From Planctomycetaceae bacterium (GTDB taxonomy: Bacteria; Planctomycetota; Planctomycetia; Planctomycetales; Planctomycetaceae): a stretch of DNA of 64,000 nucleotides. This document shows positions 61,138 through 64,000 of the stretch, one piece after another. Each line of letters begins with the position of its first letter. Position 1 is the first letter of the stretch. The position numbers and the translations under genes were made by a program. The notes beneath the pieces are model-generated. The model was not told the origin of the DNA and ran no database searches. It worked only from the letters and a program-made list of their open reading frames with translations. The stretch spans positions 1 through 64,000 of the forward strand of contig JAKFWC010000009.1 in NCBI GenBank assembly GCA_021732975.1. The letters run 5' to 3'.

Positions 61138-61554
61138 ATGTCCGACGAACCGTGGCGAAAGGATGTTGTCGCCGCCATCCGTCGCGGCATGATGATCGAA
61201 GCGATCAAACGTTATCGCGAAGCCACCGGCGTTGGCCTTGCGGAAGCCAAGCCGTTTGTCGAAGCCCTTGCAGAGACGATGAGGACCGGCGAACTCCCGG
61301 TTTCCACGGCACCGCCGTCGGACGAGTTGGAGCATGCGATCGTCGACGATCTGCGTGGCGGTCGCTACATCGGGGCCATCAAACGGCATCGCGATGCCAC
61401 GGGGAGTGGATTGCGGGAATCACGCGATGCTGTCCATCACGTCGCACACAAAGCCGGCATTCCGGTCCCGAGTCCCGCTCCCATCGCCGTCTGGATGCTG
61501 ATCGCGGCACTCGTTCTCGGCGGAATTATCGGCTGGATCTTTCTCGGCCAATGA
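61138..61554 (+). CDS. Tail-anchored protein with duplicated L7/L12-CTD-like helices
   Basis: A 138-residue protein. Two copies of a helix-turn-helix element resembling the ribosomal L7/L12 C-terminal domain are seen: IEAIKRYREATGVGLAEAKP (residues 20-39) and IGAIKRHRDATGSGLRESRD (78-97). In L7/L12 this face binds elongation factors. A single hydrophobic helix (about 114-136) ends the protein, making it tail-anchored. It may recruit translation factors or other partners to the membrane; this is inference. ATG 61138 follows AGGAACC. Confidence 0.8.
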   Translation: MSDEPWRKDVVAAIRRGMMIEAIKRYREATGVGLAEAKPFVEALAETMRTGELPVSTAPPSDELEHAIVDDLRGGRYIGAIKRHRDATGSGLRESRDAVHHVAHKAGIPVPSPAPIAVWMLIAALVLGGIIGWIFLGQ

Positions 61555-61585
61555 CGGGTTTTCCGTGATGTCTCGGCAGGGGCAA

Positions 61586-63013
61586 TCACGTTCCTGCCGC
61601 CCCTTTGATCAATTGAATCACCTGCTCTTTCACCGCGGCGGGCAGCTTCGACCATTCACTGTCGATGTACTGCAGCAATGGGTCCGGACCGCTGGGATTC
61701 GACGGTGTAGGCGTGCTTCCACCGGGACGGGGCGTGCGGCGTTTGGCCGGCGGTAAGGCGGAGCCGCTGCGGGGTTGAGTGAGCGGTCCTTCCGGTCCAT
61801 GTACGGCGTTGGAATAGAGCAATTGCACGGGGATCGCGTCGCTGCCATCGGCCAGGGGGACTTCGGTAAAGACTTTGGTCAACGGCGTCGCCGCTTCTAA
61901 TGGATAGTCGCCCAGTTCCTGACCGCGATCCGAAGTCCACCCCAGATACCGCTCCTGTCCCGTTGCTGTCGCGTCGTCGACATCCGGATTGGTCCGTGTT
62001 TCCTGCAGTTGGTGATATGCGGTGGCGACGATGTTTTTCCAAGGCTCGGCGAAGACCGGGATGCCATTTGTGACGCCATTGGAATGGCGTTCGGCATAGA
62101 CCACCACGGAATAGTAGATGGCCTGTTGACCGACGCGGATCGAACCGTGATAACCGCCCAGTCCGCTTGTGGAACTGGCTTCGCGATCGGCCGGAATCGT
62201 CCGGGAGAGGGCAGACGCTGCGGACGTTCCCAAGTCTGGATCGTCCAGAATCACCCCCGACGGCAGCAGGAAGTTGACCACGGTCGAATCCAGCGGCATC
62301 CCGTTAAAACTTCCCTGCTGATGCAGCAGTCGGACAACCTGCTTGATATTCGCTTGTGACACCCGCTGCGGTTGATAACCGGACATCCAGAACGAGCCGC
62401 GAAAATCGGTCGTCACCGGTTGCGAGTTGAAGTACTGCATCATCACATGATTGAGATGCGGATCCGTCATCCCGGCTTCCAGGCCGTAGTCAATCCACTG
62501 TCGCACCCCGTTGTTCCATTTGGTGGGCCCTCCGATGAAGAGGTTCACATAGGTGAGATTGGGAATAGTGCGGCCGCCGCGGAACTTCAGGTCTTCGGTG
62601 GTTGCGGTTCCGTCGCTACTGGAAGAGGCGGCATGGGAAGCCAGCTCAATTTTTTGAGGCGATTGCAATCCCCAGGGGACCGAACGGCCGTCGAGCGATT
62701 GTCCCAGCGTGGCAAACTGCGGCGATGACGGTCCCGGGCGGAAGGTCGGCGTCCGCGAGACCGATTGCATAATCGGTTGCAGCGAAAGGTCGAGGTCTGA
62801 CGGTGGCGTGGCAATAGGGCCGCCCGGAACTGTCGGCGAAACTGGTTGTGCTGGGACCGGCCCAGTCACCGGTGAATAAATGGGGGCGCGACCCTGATAA
62901 ACGGGTGGGCTGCCGCGAAAGGTGGATCCCGGACCGTACGTCGGCCCCGCGCAGCCGACCAGCCATGCGCACGCCATCAGCCCCAGAGTTTGAGTAGCGC
63001 AGGATTTCTGCAT
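61586..63013 (-). CDS. Hypothetical lipoprotein
   Basis: A 475-residue lipoprotein that I do not recognise. The signal ends in the lipobox LVGC (residues 18-21). A Pro/Gly-rich stretch of about 70 residues follows (PVYQGRAPIYSPVTGPVPAQ), then a folded central region (GGRTIPNLTYVNLFIGGPTK, VRLLHQQGSFNGMPLDSTVV, AIYYSVVVYAERHSNG) and a second Pro-rich linker before a short helical end (LLQYIDSEWSKLPAAVKEQV). It is probably anchored in the membrane facing the periplasm. Gene order gives no clue. Confidence 0.75.
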   Translation of the reverse strand: MQKSCATQTLGLMACAWLVGCAGPTYGPGSTFRGSPPVYQGRAPIYSPVTGPVPAQPVSPTVPGGPIATPPSDLDLSLQPIMQSVSRTPTFRPGPSSPQFATLGQSLDGRSVPWGLQSPQKIELASHAASSSSDGTATTEDLKFRGGRTIPNLTYVNLFIGGPTKWNNGVRQWIDYGLEAGMTDPHLNHVMMQYFNSQPVTTDFRGSFWMSGYQPQRVSQANIKQVVRLLHQQGSFNGMPLDSTVVNFLLPSGVILDDPDLGTSAASALSRTIPADREASSTSGLGGYHGSIRVGQQAIYYSVVVYAERHSNGVTNGIPVFAEPWKNIVATAYHQLQETRTNPDVDDATATGQERYLGWTSDRGQELGDYPLEAATPLTKVFTEVPLADGSDAIPVQLLYSNAVHGPEGPLTQPRSGSALPPAKRRTPRPGGSTPTPSNPSGPDPLLQYIDSEWSKLPAAVKEQVIQLIKGAAGT

Positions 63014-63339
63014 GATTCGACCTTCGTCCGGCCCCGAAAGCTACGACGGTTTCGGGCAGGAAAACTGCCCTGTCGGTGTACGGACGCAACCCCGGTGACC
63101 GGCAGGAATTGCCGATTTCTAGTGGTTGACGCGATTTCCGCATAGAGCAATCTGGGGAGGGCGAATGGCTAAGAGTTCAGGACTAAGGGACGGAGCAAGA
63201 TCTGGTGTCCCTACGCCGTTATGCGGTTTCGCGCCCCGCGCAAATTTCACCCAGTGCTCACCGATACTGGCAAGCGATCATCACACGGCGCGAAACCGCA
63301 AACGGTGTTGGTTGTCGGGGGGGGCGCCATCAATCGCCT
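63014..63339. other. Intergenic region with a 13-base inverted repeat
   Basis: This 326-base stretch should hold the promoter of the lipoprotein gene (minus strand). GCGGTTTCGCGCC (63223-63235) and its exact complement (63287-63299) form an inverted repeat downstream of the P-type ATPase stop. No gene is seen. Confidence 0.6.
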
Positions 63340-64000
63340 TTACGAAGCCAGATACCGGTAGAACAATCGCTTCACCACTTCCATCCCAATCCCGTACAGC
63401 ACCGTGATCCCCAACGCGATCACCAGTAGCATTGCGGGCGGGGTGACGAAACCGAGCTTGTCCGCGAGCGGCGTGAACGGAATCAGTACCGTCACTAGTG
63501 CAATCGAGATTTCCGCGAACAGGAACAATCGCCCCGGACGGCTGAGGAAGAACGGGCGTTGCGTCCGGATCACCATCAGAATCATCAGACCGGTCAGCGT
63601 CGATTCCACAAACCAGCCCGTCTGGAACAGCATCTCGAAAGCTTCCGGGCTCTCCGTTGTTCGCAGAGCGGAAAACGCATACCACATCGCCCCGAAGGTC
63701 ATGAAGTCGAACATCGAACTGGCGAAACCGAACGACATCATGAAGCGGGTGATGAAGCCCGTATCCCAACGTCGCGGCCGTTGAATCTGCTCGGGGTCCA
63801 CACTGTCGGTGGCGAGCGCCATCGCCGGGAAGTCGGCGAGCAGGTTCACCAGCAGAATCTGATGGGCCAGCAACGGATCGAACGGCAGAAACAACCCAGC
63901 CACCGCTAGACTGAACATGTAACCGAAGTTCGCCGCGATGGCAAAAAAGACGTACTTTAGCGTGTTCGAGAACGTCCGGCGGCCTTCCCGCACCCCTTGC
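63340..64000 (-). CDS. P-type ATPase, C-terminal part (gene runs off the window)
   Basis: The last 219 codons of a cation P-type ATPase; the 5' part lies beyond base 64000. The beginning QGVREGRRTFSNTLKYV is the conserved stretch after the hinge, just before transmembrane helix 5. Then follow LLVNLLADFPAMALATDSVD and the Mg-type (P3B, MgtA) pattern FMMSFGFASSMFDFMTF, GWFVESTLTGLMILMVIRTQ. A magnesium or related cation transporter is likely. The ATPase core is not visible, so substrate and completeness are uncertain. Confidence 0.85.
   Translation of the reverse strand, partial: QGVREGRRTFSNTLKYVFFAIAANFGYMFSLAVAGLFLPFDPLLAHQILLVNLLADFPAMALATDSVDPEQIQRPRRWDTGFITRFMMSFGFASSMFDFMTFGAMWYAFSALRTTESPEAFEMLFQTGWFVESTLTGLMILMVIRTQRPFFLSRPGRLFLFAEISIALVTVLIPFTPLADKLGFVTPPAMLLVIALGITVLYGIGMEVVKRLFYRYLAS

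Overview
The window is chromosomal DNA from a member of the Planctomycetota. The taxon markers are three DUF1501 genes and two giant DUF1549/DUF1553 (PSCyt/PSD1) genes, a DUF1559 type IV pilin-like protein, a FloA-type flotillin, an orphan PfaD, a small basic protein of a kind I associate with planctomycetes, and a fused AroD-AroE-like protein. Genes are GC-rich, mostly in one- to three-gene transcription units on both strands. I found no rRNA, tRNA, CRISPR array, transposase or prophage. Species cannot be decided from the sequence alone.

Layout. 0.2-11 kb: a Tat-exported DUF1501 protein, a membrane protein with LRV-like repeats, a lone nucleotidyltransferase, an AT-richer gene with a TIR/deoxyribosyltransferase-like domain, a translationally coupled DUF1549/1553 plus DUF1501 pair, an AAA ATPase and a small basic protein. 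11-22 kb: FHA-GAF-PP2C phosphatase, glutamate dehydrogenase, PdxJ, PfaD, a GlsB/YeaQ-like membrane protein, an Ala/Pro-rich protein, ArgG and a DUF4432 protein. 22-34 kb: glycosyltransferase, CehA/McbA-type PHP protein, YefM/YoeB toxin-antitoxin pair, DUF309, a divergent DUF1501 / DUF1549-1553-cyanophycinase cluster, TonB and BioA. 34-44 kb: RDD protein, FloA, a membrane protein, a squalene-cyclase-repeat protein, AroB, two tandem paralogous membrane proteins, lactate dehydrogenase and a methyltransferase. 44-50 kb: a minus-strand DUF1559, lipoprotein and DUF4198-kelch operon behind a palindromic operator-like site, a zinc-ribbon protein and MetY. 50-64 kb: phosphatase-PlsC pair, ABC exporter, PQQ-type propeller, YdeP-like molybdoenzyme, Uma2 nuclease, peroxiredoxin divergent from an Rrf2 regulator, AroDE, an L7/L12-like membrane protein, a lipoprotein, and the C-terminal end of a P-type ATPase that runs off the window.

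Shared themes: aromatic amino-acid synthesis (AroB, AroDE), amino-acid metabolism (GdhA, ArgG, MetY), cofactors (PdxJ, BioA) and a large exported proteome. Many gaps hold perfect or near-perfect inverted repeats of 9 to 28 bases per arm, often next to gene ends. One such unit lies in frame inside a DUF1501 coding region. No clear multi-gene novel system stands out. The best leads are that in-frame repeat, the operator-like palindrome at 47.68 kb, the TIR-like protein at 3.5-4.6 kb, the degenerate shikimate-dehydrogenase half of AroDE and the phosphatase-PlsC pair.
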